A stretch of DNA of 49,074 bases from SAR324 cluster bacterium (GCA_028280735.1 JANQLH010000059.1:1-49074), one strand, 5' to 3'; shown: positions 1 to 8,651, numbered from the stretch's first letter. The notes: generated by a model not told the origin, from the letters alone. Numbers and translations are program-made.

Positions 1-109
1 CAAAAAAGCAACCTTTGCTTAAACCGGAAAAACAGTTTTTGCTCTCATGTAATCAGGAAATATCAGGCATTCTGGAGTTGAATAGTGGGGGGATTAACAA
101 GAGGAAGAT

Positions 110-445
110 ATGAAATATAGATTTTTAATGATTTGTTTTATAATGTTTTTAATTAGTGCCTGTAGTGAACCCTTACCTGAGGATAAATTATCATACGTAG
201 GTGAATGGCAGAGCAAAGAAATGGGACTAATCATTTTACAAGACGGTACTGTTGCTTATAAGAGGCTAAAGGGAGGTGGTTCAACTTCAGTTAATGGACC
301 AATAAAAGAATTCAATGGTAATGACTTTAAAGTTGGCATTTTGTTTTTGACAACTACATTTAAGGTTTCCGAACCACCTCATGAAATCAATGGTTTATGG
401 CAAATGGTTGTAGACGGGGTTCGTTTAACCAAAGTTCGTGATTAG
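110..445 (+). CDS. Small putative lipoprotein, unknown function; possible integron cassette gene
   Basis: 111 aa; signal peptide with lipobox-like ISAC; followed within 10 nt by an attC-like site. Confidence 0.6.
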   Translation: MKYRFLMICFIMFLISACSEPLPEDKLSYVGEWQSKEMGLIILQDGTVAYKRLKGGGSTSVNGPIKEFNGNDFKVGILFLTTTFKVSEPPHEINGLWQMVVDGVRLTKVRD

Positions 446-454
446 AATAAAAAA

Positions 455-518
455 TTCTAACGAATAAGGATAGATTGTGTGAGCGCAGCGAGCCACAATC
501 TGAAGCCCGGCGTTGGGC
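455..518 (+). other. attC-like integron recombination site 1
   Basis: TTCTAAC (455-461) ... GTTGGGC (512-518); internal inverted repeat AGATTGTG (472-479)/CACAATCT (494-501); strongly similar to the site at 1231-1293. Confidence 0.65.
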
Positions 519-534
519 TGATATCGGTCTAAAT

Positions 535-771
535 TTACAGCTCATCACCTGGAATCGGAGGGCGATTTGGAACCTTATGAAGTATTCTCTTAAACTCCTT
601 TTTGTCAGCTTTTTTAGCTCTTTGCATCAAATATTCTTCGGTCATTATAGCGGAGATTTTTTCAGACACTGCTGAGGATATAAATTGATTGATTGATACA
701 CCCTCTTGCTGTGCAATCTCTTTTATATGCCGATGAAGGGAGTTTGGGAGTCTCAAACTTAAAGCACTCAT
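535..771 (-). CDS. Antitoxin, RHH/HicB-like fold (toxin-antitoxin partner of downstream PIN protein)
   Basis: 78 aa, 'LSLRLPNSLHRHIKEIAQQEGVSINQFISSAVSEKI' RHH-type motif; 4-nt overlap with the PIN-domain ORF. Confidence 0.8.
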   Translation of the reverse strand: MSALSLRLPNSLHRHIKEIAQQEGVSINQFISSAVSEKISAIMTEEYLMQRAKKADKKEFKRILHKVPNRPPIPGDEL

Positions 772-1187
772 TTTAGATTCTCCAACAAAGATTTTGGTGT
801 GATTGCTTTTATTCCAAATTGTTCGATACGACGAAAATCTTTCAGATTGTGAGTCACAATCGTTTTAACCTGCGAAGCTACTGCAAGTTCTAGAACATGG
901 TCATTTTTTGGATCTTTCAGATACGGACGCCAAAGAAAATATACTTTTTGAAATTCACTGAAATAGCATAAATTATCCAAGATCGTTTCAATTTCTTGAT
1001 TTGATAAAGCTAAGTCTGCCTGTTTCCGTTTTAGTATGTCTTCGTATTCAAAAAGCAAGGTTGTTGAAAGTATGGGTAAAAAAGTCTTATTATCAATTCC
1101 TTGAAGTACTCGATACGAGGCCCCTACGGAAGAGTGAAGACCTGCATATAGTACATTTGTGTCAAGAACAATCTTTTGTGATTTCAT
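768..1187 (-). CDS. Putative toxin, PIN family (COG1569-like)
   Basis: 139 aa, 'KIVLDTNVLYAGL...LPILSTTLLFEYEDIL...DHVLELAVASQVKTIVTHNLKDF' PIN acidic motifs. Confidence 0.85.
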   Translation of the reverse strand: MKSQKIVLDTNVLYAGLHSSVGASYRVLQGIDNKTFLPILSTTLLFEYEDILKRKQADLALSNQEIETILDNLCYFSEFQKVYFLWRPYLKDPKNDHVLELAVASQVKTIVTHNLKDFRRIEQFGIKAITPKSLLENLK

Positions 1188-1230
1188 GGTCCACAGATAC
1201 CAAATACGGTATCATTGCGTCAAATAAGAA

Positions 1231-1293
1231 GCCCAACGAATAAGGTTAGATTGTTTGAGCGGAGCGAACCAGAATCTGAAGCGTTTGTTGGAC
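1231..1293 (+). other. attC-like integron recombination site 2
   Basis: GCCCAAC (1231-1237) ... GTTGGAC (1287-1293); imperfect internal hairpin with bulge; shares CGAATAAGGnTAGATTGTnTGAGCGnAGCGAnCCAnAATCTGAAGC with site 1. Confidence 0.65.
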
Positions 1294-1364
1294 AAGCCCG
1301 TCCCGCGTTATCGACGCTGGCCTATTCCTATTAGAAAATATCGATTTGGAGAGTGTTGGGGAAT

Positions 1365-1397
1365 CAGCCAATGATTGCTAAATTCATTGGCTGTTTT
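1365..1397 (+). terminator. Terminator-like hairpin
   Basis: CAGCCAATGA-(9 nt)-TCATTGGCTG followed by TTTT. Confidence 0.45.
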
Positions 1398-1564
1398 GAT
1401 GAGGAGTTCTTCAGGGTCCACTTTTTATAGTCATTTCCGGTTTTTTGGGAATGGTAGAATCCTCTTTTGGGCTCACGACTCCCTTCCTGCTCAAGTCAGG
1501 TTTTTTTTAACCCGGAAGGTCAATGAACCTGTGACAGGGGGATTCCTTTCTATGCTGAATTCAG

Positions 1565-1906
1565 CTTTTTAAGGAAACTCACCGGATCTATCTTGAGGAT
1601 AATCTGCAGAAGCCTGATCAATTGTTTGCTTGAGCCATGTATTAACAGTCTGCCGTTGGTTACGGCCGGGGCGAAACCCATAGCTGTGGTCGGAAAAGCT
1701 TGAGGCAAGAATAGGTTCCAGGAGAATTTTTCGATTTCCCAAACCACAAGCCCCCCTTTGCAGGATTCGATCAGTGATTTTAAACGTTCCGGCGTTGCCT
1801 TAATGTTTTTATGAATGATAACCTTGCCCAGCTGATCAAGCACACAGACATACATTTTTTTGGCGCGCAAATCGATTCCACAATAGTAACGGTGTTGGTT
1901 CGCCGC
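1565..1906 (-). pseudogene. Composite mobile-element relic: IS110-family transposase N-terminus joined to an out-of-frame group II intron reverse-transcriptase fragment
   Basis: Minus strand frame A: 'HRYYCGIDLRAKKMYVCVLDQLGKVIIHKNIKATPERLKSLIESCKGGLVVWEIEKF' (IS110 DEDD N-term). Frame B: 'EPILASSFSDHSYGFRPGRNQRQTVNTWLKQTIDQASADYPQDRSGEFP*' (group II RT 'YGFRPGR' motif). Confidence 0.7.
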
Positions 1907-2019
1907 TCATATAAAATGTCATGGCCTACTCCTTTAATGAAATATGAAAATTTTGCCAAAATTGAATCATAATGAGTTCCAGGAGAAGGCTCAAACAGTA
2001 TCAAGGATTTAAGGAATAA

Positions 2020-2646
2020 ATGGACTTAGAACTTTGGCTTACTTACACAATTACCTCGACAATACTTGTGGCCATTCCCGGCCCTACAAACTTAATGGTA
2101 ATGGCCTATGGGCTTCGTCATGGAACAAAGTCAGCACTTTTAACAGTTTTTGGAGTCGCTCCCGGAGCCATCGCTGCAATGGCTTTATCATTTCTGGGAT
2201 TAGGTGCTGTTTTGACTGCATCCTCGCAGCTATTTATGGTAATGAAATGGGCAGGTGCTATCTATCTAATATATCTTGGCATTACATTGTGGCGAAGTGA
2301 TCAAGACTTGGATGAGGTCTCAATAAAGGATAATAATGCTTCATCAAATCGAATTGTGGTACAAGCGTTTGCTATCTCCTTATTAAATCCGAAAGGCATA
2401 GTATTTTACATGGCTTTCATGCCACAGTTTATCTCCCCTGATGCACCTGTACTGCCACAAATGCTAATCCTCGGCTTCACTTTTTTTGTTATTGTACTTC
2501 CTATCAACACAACGTATGCCCTAATGTCCGGAAAATTCAGAGAAATTTTTGGTAATCAAAGAGTAATAAGAGTAATGAATCGAACCAGTGGTTCTTTATT
2601 AATTGGTGCCGGAGTTTTAACTGCATCACTTAGACGCAGCCCATAA
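2020..2646 (+). CDS. LysE/RhtB family translocator (amino-acid exporter)
   Basis: 208 aa; 'IPGPTNLMVMAYGLRHG' and 'LLNPKGIVFYMAFMPQFI' family motifs. Confidence 0.88.
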   Translation: MDLELWLTYTITSTILVAIPGPTNLMVMAYGLRHGTKSALLTVFGVAPGAIAAMALSFLGLGAVLTASSQLFMVMKWAGAIYLIYLGITLWRSDQDLDEVSIKDNNASSNRIVVQAFAISLLNPKGIVFYMAFMPQFISPDAPVLPQMLILGFTFFVIVLPINTTYALMSGKFREIFGNQRVIRVMNRTSGSLLIGAGVLTASLRRSP

Positions 2647-2902
2647 AGCAGTGATCAAAAATCTGACATAACAAAAAAAACCGGAGCTGACGTCATACCA
2701 TCCTCAATGGACTCAATATTGTTTTTATGACAAGCACATCTGTTATACAAAATACGGCGCAGCATCAGCTCAGTTAAGTACTATGCCCGTCCTAAACGTG
2801 TGAATGATTTTCCAAATAAGCAGCAACAGTATTTAGCGAGTCAACATCAGAACAATTTGGATTCATTGAGGAGGTCAGAAAGGAATTCGATGTGCACAGG
2901 AC

Positions 2903-4279
2903 TTGGCGTTACCGAAGGTGAACATGAAAATTGATAACCCATTGGTAAAGAAATTTACCAATAAGAAGTGGCAAATCGTTTTTGGCGTCACAGGTGTGCT
3001 TGCTCTCATGTGGCTAATAGGAACGGCGATATTTCTTTTCGATGTCCAGGACACTCGTTTCGTTGCACAGGCGGATGGTTTCGGTATCACTCACAACTCC
3101 CTTTCTGGTTACGCAGTAGCAGCACAACTGGCCGCCAATAAGACTGACAATCTCTACGTACCTTACCATTACTCCAACGTGGAATCCTCGTTGTCGGTCC
3201 CAGTGCCAATCCGCGAGTCAATACCCGGTCTTTTCAAGGTCGATCAGTTTCATTATCCCCCACCTTTTCTGATTCTACCCTACGGGCTACTAGCGATATT
3301 CGAAGATTTCTTGCAATTGCGCACTGCTTGGTTCCTATTGATTGTCGTATCCTTTATCGGTGCTGTTACCTGCGTGGCGTGTTGGTGTGGCGCATTCCGA
3401 TCTCAGAACCGGCTCCTAGTCTTTCCAATCCTTTTATGTGCTCCGACCGTCCACATGGCCCTCCAGACCGGCAATGTCCACCTTCTCATCATCGCCATCA
3501 GCATACTCGCTATGATTGCCTTTGAAGAGGATCACCACATTGCCGGTGGGGCACTCATGAGTTTTGCGATAGTCTCGAAAATCTGGCCTGCTATTCTTGT
3601 TGCCCATCTCGCCATACAGAGACGCTGGAAGCCCATATTTTGGTGTGCAGTCACGGGGATAATCTATGTGCTTGCAGGAATGTTTTTCTTCGGTCTTGAG
3701 CCATACTGGGATTATATCACTTACGAACTCCCACGCATCTTCAGCGGGAAGTCATTCTATTTTATGAGTTGGTTTCAGAAGGCGATCATACGCAACATGT
3801 CGATCTTCGGGATTTCTCATAAACTACATGCACTCGGTCTACTATCATCCAAGCCGACGCTCATCTCTCCAGTCTTGGCTTGGACCTTCACAATGTTTAT
3901 CGGCCTGATCGTCATTGTAACCAGTCTCCGTCGCGGAATTGGTACCCATGGGGATGACAGCAGCCGTTTAGCAAGAGTTCAATTGTGGCTTGCGCTACTG
4001 ACACTTGCCCAACTACGCAGTCCTTTCCTTCCTTGGTTTTACGGAGTTGTTTCGACGCTCTGGCTTCTGGTACTTCTGGCGGGTTCCGTGAAAGGGTGGA
4101 AGCTCTTTGCGGTCTTTGTGGCTTGGCTTGGTCTGGCGGTCAATATTCCAGTTACGTTTGTGTCGGAGAGGGATAGCTTCAATCTTGGTTATACCCTGCT
4201 TACCTCACTTTTCATTTATGGAGCAATAATTGCCGGGATCAAAGAATTCTGGAACCGCTCCCACGGACTACAACAGTAG
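2903..4279 (+). CDS. Polytopic membrane protein, glycosyltransferase 87/DUF2029-like
   Basis: 458 aa; 'FHYPPPFLILPYGLLAIF', 'GNVHLLIIAISILA', 'SKIWPAIL' typical of GT87. Confidence 0.75.
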   Translation: MALPKVNMKIDNPLVKKFTNKKWQIVFGVTGVLALMWLIGTAIFLFDVQDTRFVAQADGFGITHNSLSGYAVAAQLAANKTDNLYVPYHYSNVESSLSVPVPIRESIPGLFKVDQFHYPPPFLILPYGLLAIFEDFLQLRTAWFLLIVVSFIGAVTCVACWCGAFRSQNRLLVFPILLCAPTVHMALQTGNVHLLIIAISILAMIAFEEDHHIAGGALMSFAIVSKIWPAILVAHLAIQRRWKPIFWCAVTGIIYVLAGMFFFGLEPYWDYITYELPRIFSGKSFYFMSWFQKAIIRNMSIFGISHKLHALGLLSSKPTLISPVLAWTFTMFIGLIVIVTSLRRGIGTHGDDSSRLARVQLWLALLTLAQLRSPFLPWFYGVVSTLWLLVLLAGSVKGWKLFAVFVAWLGLAVNIPVTFVSERDSFNLGYTLLTSLFIYGAIIAGIKEFWNRSHGLQQ

Positions 4280-4290
4280 GGGACGAAATA

Positions 4291-4321
4291 GGGGACGTAG
4301 TTGAAATGTTGACATTTGAGT
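4291..4321 (+). repeat. 31-bp terminal inverted repeat, left
   Basis: GGGGACGTAGTTGAAATGTTGACATTTGAGT; exact reverse complement at 4745-4775. Confidence 0.95.
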
Positions 4322-4416
4322 ATTGAGATAATTTTATCCCCTGTGTTTTTGGATACATACGAATTGCGCATTAAAGCCCTAGAACCTGTAAATCCTGCCT
4401 TCATGTTCCGGTTAGC

Positions 4417-4740
4417 CTACTCCATGTGATGGCAAAAGGTATCCAGCCACAACCTAACCGGAGGGATTCTTTTAAGGAAAGCAGGAGCATGCCTCAGCAA
4501 AAAACACCTAATACCTTGGATCAATTCACGATTGGCCTCTAGAACTATGTTTAATCTATCACCAACCGATGTAAAAAGCTCCGGTACGCAACGCTTCCTC
4601 AAACGAGCCATATCCATACTCTGACGCTGAAAGGGAATGCTGTAGTCCGCTATCTTACTATCAGTAAATCTCCCGCCAGCAGGCTGGTAACAGACTTCTA
4701 ACTTGACGACATCTACACAGCTTTCAAAAAAACATGACAT
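4417..4740 (-). CDS. Hypothetical 107-aa protein inside the TIR element
   Basis: ORF begins just inside the right TIR; no recognised domain. Confidence 0.3.
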   Translation of the reverse strand: MSCFFESCVDVVKLEVCYQPAGGRFTDSKIADYSIPFQRQSMDMARLRKRCVPELFTSVGDRLNIVLEANRELIQGIRCFLLRHAPAFLKRIPPVRLWLDTFCHHME

Positions 4741-4744
4741 CGAA

Positions 4745-4775
4745 ACTCAAATGTCAACATTTCAACTACGTCCCC
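4745..4775 (-). repeat. 31-bp terminal inverted repeat, right
   Basis: ACTCAAATGTCAACATTTCAACTACGTCCCC, exact reverse complement of 4291-4321. Confidence 0.95.
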
Positions 4776-5028
4776 CAATCTCCGGATTATTTCAGATCTA
4801 AATTCATAATCTTGATCTAGGTTAAGGATTCATTTTTAAAGCCTTTTAGTATGTTAGTTAGAGTTTAAGGTTCCATCGCAGCTATACAGACAAAAGTGCA
4901 CGATTTGAGAAGGATCAGATCGTGATTTGTTATCATTTTCAAGCATGAAGAAGGGAAAAGAATAGCTGACATATCGCATGGTGCCTTTCTAAGTCATTAT
5001 TCCATATACCGAAACAGGAGGCTTTTGA

Positions 5029-5895
5029 ATGTATAAATATAAAAAAACTGCCCGATTCACCTATTCGATTGTCGTCGGATTGGTTGTGATGTTTCTTTTG
5101 ACAGGCTGCAGCCAAGTCAGGCTTGGTTATAAGTTTGCGGATTGGATCATCATTTATGAGATTGATGAATTGTTCGATTTAACTGCCATTCAGGAGGAGC
5201 AACTGGAAGATGTTCTGGATAGATTTCATGCCTGGCACAAAACAGAAGAACTTCCCCGGTTAATGAAGCTATTGGAGCAGGCAGAGAAGAAACTTACGGA
5301 TGGTGTTTCGAAGCAGGAAATTGAATGGATTCACGGTGAGTTCGATAATATGAAAGCCAGGATTGTTGAAGAGGTAAAAGTCGATGTCTCAATGCTGCTT
5401 GCAAATTTGTCGAACGAACAGATTGATCGTCTGGAAAAACAGCTGCAAAAGCATGATGAAGAGCATTTGCAAGAATACCAACTGCCTGATGATGAATGGG
5501 AACAAAGTCAGTTAGAGAAATTTACGGATCAGGTAGAAAAGTGGCTTGGAGAGCCAGACCCACAGCAGATTAACAAATTGATTGCGCTTTATGGATTTGA
5601 TCGTGAAGAACAGATCAGACACCACAAACAGGCTGTCTTTCACAGCAAGGCATTTATCGAATTGCTGAGACAGGATCTTGTCGCCGATGAAATAGCTTCG
5701 ACGCTCAGCAGTTGGATTTTGAATCCGGAATCATTGCTTTCTCCGGATACCAGGGAATTCGAAAAACAGCAGCACCGGAAGCGAATGCATTTCTATTTGG
5801 GAGTTGATCGATTGATTACACAAATCCAAAGGGAGCACTTGATCAATAAGCTCAGGTTTTACAGAAATGAATTTGAAATTATTCACAACAGTTAA
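5029..5895 (+). CDS. DUF6279-like lipoprotein
   Basis: 288 aa; lipobox LTGC then 'SQVRLGYKFADWIIIYEIDELFDLT' typical of this family. Confidence 0.75.
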   Translation: MYKYKKTARFTYSIVVGLVVMFLLTGCSQVRLGYKFADWIIIYEIDELFDLTAIQEEQLEDVLDRFHAWHKTEELPRLMKLLEQAEKKLTDGVSKQEIEWIHGEFDNMKARIVEEVKVDVSMLLANLSNEQIDRLEKQLQKHDEEHLQEYQLPDDEWEQSQLEKFTDQVEKWLGEPDPQQINKLIALYGFDREEQIRHHKQAVFHSKAFIELLRQDLVADEIASTLSSWILNPESLLSPDTREFEKQQHRKRMHFYLGVDRLITQIQREHLINKLRFYRNEFEIIHNS

Positions 5896-5913
5896 AATAT
5901 TGAAGGAGGTCTC

Positions 5914-7068
5914 ATGAACTCTCAGAATGGAAGCGATAAAGCTATTAGAAAATCTTTTTGGATTGTTTTTGGGTTTTATTTTATTATTTGCTTTGAGTTT
6001 TTTTATATGGTCAGCCCGTTCGCACTCTATTTTTATTCAGTGTACGAACCCGGCCTGGTTTTCATCAGCCATGTTCCGTTTTTATCTTTTCTAAGTACCG
6101 TTTTCCTCCCGCACATCGTCAGCCAGACAGCTTCTCCTTTACTGAATGTGCTGCATGGTATCGGGATATTTCTGATTTTTGCCGGACTACTGGTATTCGT
6201 CATTGGAGCCGGACAGGTGTACTATTACAAGTTAAGGCGAAAAGAAGTGGTCACGAAAGGCGTCTATCGCTTTATCCGCCATCCGCAATATGCAGCTTTG
6301 ACGATTTGTGGTTTCGGGCTGTTGATTCTCTGGCCCCGCTACCTGGCACTGCTATCTTATATATCCATGCTGTTTTTCTACTATTTCCTGGCAAAAGTTG
6401 AGGAAAAGGAGTGCATTCGAAAGTTTGGCGACAGTTATACCAATTATCTCAATCAAACTTCCGGTATATTGCCATTTCGGATACCGGTTGTTAAAAACAG
6501 ATCGATATTGCCGAGTAATCGCATTCTAAAAGTCATTTTCATTATTGGAATCTATGTATCTAGCTGCTTTGTCGGAATCTTCATCGCGGATAAATTAAGA
6601 GACTGGTCACTGGATCAGTTATATGCGTTGTACGAAAAAGATTCGGTTACCATTTCAATCACCCGCTTGGAAAAGGATGAACTGGAATCGATACTCTCCT
6701 CGGTGAGAAACCACCCGGAGGCGGCGAACCGTTTATCAAATCAAAAGCAACCTTTAAAAACCATCAATTATATCATGCCGGTGGATTGGTCTGCTTCTGA
6801 AATCCCGATGAACCCTGTCCCAGGAACTGTTTACCACCACAACTATCCTGACGATAAACCGATAGATCGTTTTAGAATTGTATTGACCGAAGCCATACCG
6901 GTAAACGAAAATCAGACGGGATTCGGGGGTAAAGATATTTTATTCAACACAGCCGCCAGAATTCCGATATTCGAAGTGGTCATGGATAGAAACAACCGGA
7001 AGGTAATAAAAATTATAGAACCGGCTACCAACTATCAATTGAAAGGGATTCCGCTTCCGCTTTACTAA
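5914..7068 (+). CDS. Isoprenylcysteine methyltransferase/PEMT-like membrane protein with a long C-terminal extension
   Basis: 384 aa; 'VTKGVYRFIRHPQYAALTICGFGLLI...EEKECIRKFGDSYTNYL' ICMT/PEMT signature. Confidence 0.75.
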   Translation: MNSQNGSDKAIRKSFWIVFGFYFIICFEFFYMVSPFALYFYSVYEPGLVFISHVPFLSFLSTVFLPHIVSQTASPLLNVLHGIGIFLIFAGLLVFVIGAGQVYYYKLRRKEVVTKGVYRFIRHPQYAALTICGFGLLILWPRYLALLSYISMLFFYYFLAKVEEKECIRKFGDSYTNYLNQTSGILPFRIPVVKNRSILPSNRILKVIFIIGIYVSSCFVGIFIADKLRDWSLDQLYALYEKDSVTISITRLEKDELESILSSVRNHPEAANRLSNQKQPLKTINYIMPVDWSASEIPMNPVPGTVYHHNYPDDKPIDRFRIVLTEAIPVNENQTGFGGKDILFNTAARIPIFEVVMDRNNRKVIKIIEPATNYQLKGIPLPLY

Positions 7069-7138
7069 TCCGCCTGCAATAAGCTTCAAAAGGCGAATCG
7101 TGTGAAAAGACCGGAACCTGCTATTTTATGGATCAACA

Positions 7139-7732
7139 ATGGACAAAGAGACTGCTCGACAACTTCTTCACCAGTCCATGAAATCCCTGGTGGATATTCC
7201 GGACAAGCTGATTGATCAGCTATTCGATATTTGCCACCTGGTAAAGGTTAAGAAACGGTCTGTGTTCGTCCAGGCCGGAGACATCCCGGAAATCATGGGT
7301 TTCAACTTGAACGGTGTGTTCCGGCTGTTTTATGTTGATGAAGACGGCAACGACCTGACTAAAGGATTTTCCATACCCGGCAGATTCGTTGTCTCATACA
7401 GTGCCATGGCACAGAACCGGCCATCGTATTTTACCATAGAGGCTCTGGTCGATACGCATATTCTCCAGTTCAGATATCATTTATGGGTGAAATTGATGGA
7501 GAAGGATACTCGTTGGTATATTTTCTTATATAAACTGGTTGAAACCGTTTATATCATGAAGGAACTGCGAGAGAAATCATTCCTGCTGGATAATGCTACC
7601 ACTCGTTACTTACAGTTTAAAAAAGAGTATTCCCAATGGGAAAACCAAATAAAGCTCTATCAAATCGCCTCATATATCGGTATCACACCGGAAGCCCTAA
7701 GCCGCATCAGAAAAAAGCTAAACCTGACTTAG
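7139..7732 (+). CDS. Crp/Fnr-family cyclic-nucleotide-binding-like transcriptional regulator
   Basis: 197 aa; cNMP-binding fold and C-terminal 'QIASYIGITPEALSRIRKKL' HTH. Confidence 0.85.
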   Translation: MDKETARQLLHQSMKSLVDIPDKLIDQLFDICHLVKVKKRSVFVQAGDIPEIMGFNLNGVFRLFYVDEDGNDLTKGFSIPGRFVVSYSAMAQNRPSYFTIEALVDTHILQFRYHLWVKLMEKDTRWYIFLYKLVETVYIMKELREKSFLLDNATTRYLQFKKEYSQWENQIKLYQIASYIGITPEALSRIRKKLNLT

Positions 7733-7735
7733 CAG

Positions 7736-7760
7736 TAGGGGAGGTAGTTGACATTTGACA
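7736..7760 (+). repeat. Degenerate copy of the 31-bp TIR
   Basis: TAGGGGAGGTAGTTGACATTTGACA: same ends as the 4291-4321 repeat with about 8 nt missing in the middle and substitutions. Confidence 0.5.
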
Positions 7761-8059
7761 TATTCATCAGCTGAGGCCAACAACAAAGGACTGGGGTTTT
7801 TATTTTAACGTATTCAGTCAAATCCCGGGCAGCTTTTAAAAAAGGTGCCTATGCAGCTCGCAACTCAAAATTTCCAAACGAAAAGCTCTCCTTACCCTCA
7901 CCCAAGTGATCAATCTCCCAACATGCTTTATTTGAACTTCCAAAACCACAGCAGTCATCTTGCAGGATAAAACAATCCCATGCTATCTATACGCCAAGCG
8001 TTTCAAGATCAGTATTTAGTTCTCGTCTACCGGTAAGTTACAACATTAAGTGATATTTT

Positions 8060-8287
8060 ATGTTAGATAAATTGGAGATCAAGCATCTAAGGGTACTCGA
8101 TGCTTTATATAAGCACAAAAGCATCACTATATCAGCAGAGTACCTAAATGTATCGCAGCAGGCAATCAGCCTTCAGCTAAATAAGATTCGGAAAATCTTA
8201 AATGATCGCCTCTTTATAAGGAGTGGGCATGGTGTGATACCTGTCTTTTCCGTCACAAGCAAGGAGATGAGAAGATTTGAAAATTGA
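8060..8287 (+). pseudogene. Truncated LysR-family regulator (HTH domain only)
   Basis: 'LEIKHLRVLDALYKHKSITISAEYLNVSQQAISLQLNKIRKILNDRLFIRSGHGVIP' LysR HTH, then no effector domain; stop at 8287. Confidence 0.7.
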
Positions 8288-8651
8288 TTCCCAAATTGTT
8301 TTTCTGGCAACGACTAATTTGCCGGGTACTTCCGAGTTTTATGAGAAGACATTGCAGCTTCCTCTAGCGCTTGATCAGGGCAAATGCAGGATTTATAGGG
8401 TTGCCGATAATGGCTACATCGGTTTCTGCGAGAAGAAAGAACCGCATTCGGTCGATGGTGTAATCATCACAATAGTAACCAAGGAAGTGGACGAATATTG
8501 TGATCTGCTACGAAAAAGGGGCGTGGTATTTGAGAAAGAACCCGCCTTTAATGCAGAATACAACATATATCACTGCTTTTTGAGAGATCCAAACGGTTAC
8601 CAAGTCGAGATTCAAAGATTTGAGGATCCAAGATGGGAAAGCAGCACCTAG
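8277..8651 (+). CDS. VOC (glyoxalase/bleomycin-resistance) family protein
   Basis: 124 aa, TTG start with AAGGAG upstream; 'FYEKTLQLPLALDQG...FLRDPNGYQVEIQRF'. Confidence 0.85.
   Translation: MKIDSQIVFLATTNLPGTSEFYEKTLQLPLALDQGKCRIYRVADNGYIGFCEKKEPHSVDGVIITIVTKEVDEYCDLLRKRGVVFEKEPAFNAEYNIYHCFLRDPNGYQVEIQRFEDPRWESST

Larger units (their letters stand above)
4291..4775. mobile_element. Putative 485-bp MITE/IS-like element bounded by perfect 31-bp TIRs
   Basis: Perfect 31-bp inverted ends with one internal minus-strand ORF; a degenerate third end-like copy at about 7736-7760. Confidence 0.55.

Noticed and set aside
475-675. 66-aa ORF starting inside attC-like site 1
   Set aside because: Translation of the recombination site and the antisense of the antitoxin gene; no protein features.
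1550-1870. 106-aa ORF as a real protein
   Set aside because: Better explained as a fusion of IS110 and out-of-frame group II RT remnants.
2660-2780. Possible attC between the LysE and GT87 genes (GACATAAC ... GTTATAC / GTTAAGT)
   Set aside because: Box sequences break the RYYYAAC/GTTRRRY consensus and no complementary stem sits between them.
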